Source: Pseudomonas asuensis (GTDB taxonomy: Bacteria; Pseudomonadota; Gammaproteobacteria; Pseudomonadales; Pseudomonadaceae). From it: a stretch of 64,000 nt of DNA. The stretch lies in assembly GCF_014646755.1 (NCBI RefSeq), contig NZ_BMNW01000010.1, positions 79,146 through 143,145 on the forward strand. Direction: 5' to 3'. Every line of letters starts with the position of its first letter. Position 1 is the stretch's first letter. Under the pieces are notes generated by a model. It searched no databases. It was not told the DNA's origin and worked only from the letters and a program-made list of their open reading frames with translations. Shown piece by piece: positions 63,798 to 64,000 of this stretch. Made by a program: the position numbers and the translations under genes.

Positions 63798-63836
63798 AGC
63801 TTCGCATGGAATCCTACAAGGAATAAGGAATCCATC

Positions 63837-63863
63837 ATAAGGCAGCTACGTTAGCTGCCTTAT
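63837..63863 (+). terminator. Terminator after cmoB
   Basis: 12-bp stem ATAAGGCAGCTA / TAGCTGCCTTAT with a 3-base loop, 39 bp past the cmoB stop; weak U-tract (TATAGTCGCTTTT) follows. Confidence 0.7.
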
Positions 63864-63940
63864 AGTCGCTTTTACTAAGCCAGGCGGAGAGGCTAGTGGC
63901 AGCGAATAAGCAGCTGCCCACGCCCTTTTTGCGCCCAAAG

Positions 63941-63974
63941 CAAAACCCCCGGGCCTGTTGACCTGGGGGTTTTG
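63941..63974. terminator. Strong terminator near the right edge
   Basis: AAAACCCCC pairs with GGGGGTTTT, with further pairing inward around CCTGTTGA. It has an A-run on the left and a T-run on the right, so it can act in either direction; it probably serves a leftward gene outside the window. Confidence 0.75.
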
Positions 63975-64000
63975 GGTATAGGTGCTTGACGATGAAAAGG

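Overview
The window is an ordinary chromosomal segment from a gammaproteobacterium of the Pseudomonas lineage with a moderate, not high, GC content. Evidence: a psrA/lexA/sulA/topA/fadBA neighbourhood, a braCDEFG branched-chain amino acid cluster, an aotJQMP-argR arginine cluster, a bolA/fumC neighbourhood and a second Lon protease (AsrA type) followed by a chagasin-type inhibitor. These blocks are known from Pseudomonas genomes. No rRNA, tRNA, CRISPR array, prophage or insertion sequence was found.

Layout. 1-11,170: mtnP (cut by the window edge), nagZ, the TetR regulator psrA, divergent SOS genes lexA-sulA, two small conserved proteins, topA, a DUF1653 protein and the fatty-acid oxidation operon fadBA. 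11,171-19,562: a universal stress protein, the ABC-F ATPase Uup, the lytic transglycosylase Slt and a four-gene PhnD/C/E/E-type ABC importer, probably for selenate or another oxyanion. 19,581-25,135: DUF2288 and braCDEFG. 25,207-32,738: a lipoprotein, a CHASE4-PAS-GGDEF-EAL c-di-GMP enzyme, and argR with the Aot importer. 33,135-40,732: acetyl-CoA synthetase, arfB, a DsbA-like protein, trhO, bolA, a DUF2059 protein, fumC and a flavodoxin-fold oxidoreductase. 40,733-46,553: a gene-poor kilobase, then cyoABCDE for the cytochrome bo3 quinol oxidase and heme O synthesis. 46,644-53,208: a nuclease-helicase and FAN1 pair transcribed leftward, facing DUF6316 and mnmC. 53,217-57,818: an aldo/keto reductase, a glyoxalase-fold protein, a lone TRAP-type DctP, a small secreted protein and putP. 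57,819-59,102: a second gene-poor region. 59,163-63,797: lon2, icp, cmoA and cmoB.

How genes work together. Lipid-sensing PsrA sits near its expected target fadBA. LexA controls itself and sulA through two tandem boxes. A third LexA-like box lies in front of the FAN1 nuclease-helicase pair, which suggests an SOS-inducible crosslink-repair unit; this is the most interesting lead in the window. An RpoH-type promoter fits in front of lon2. Two tRNA wobble-modification systems (mnmC; cmoA-cmoB) and trhO all act on U34.

Limits. Functions come from recognising protein families and motifs by eye. No search was run, and all promoter and operator calls are pattern matches.
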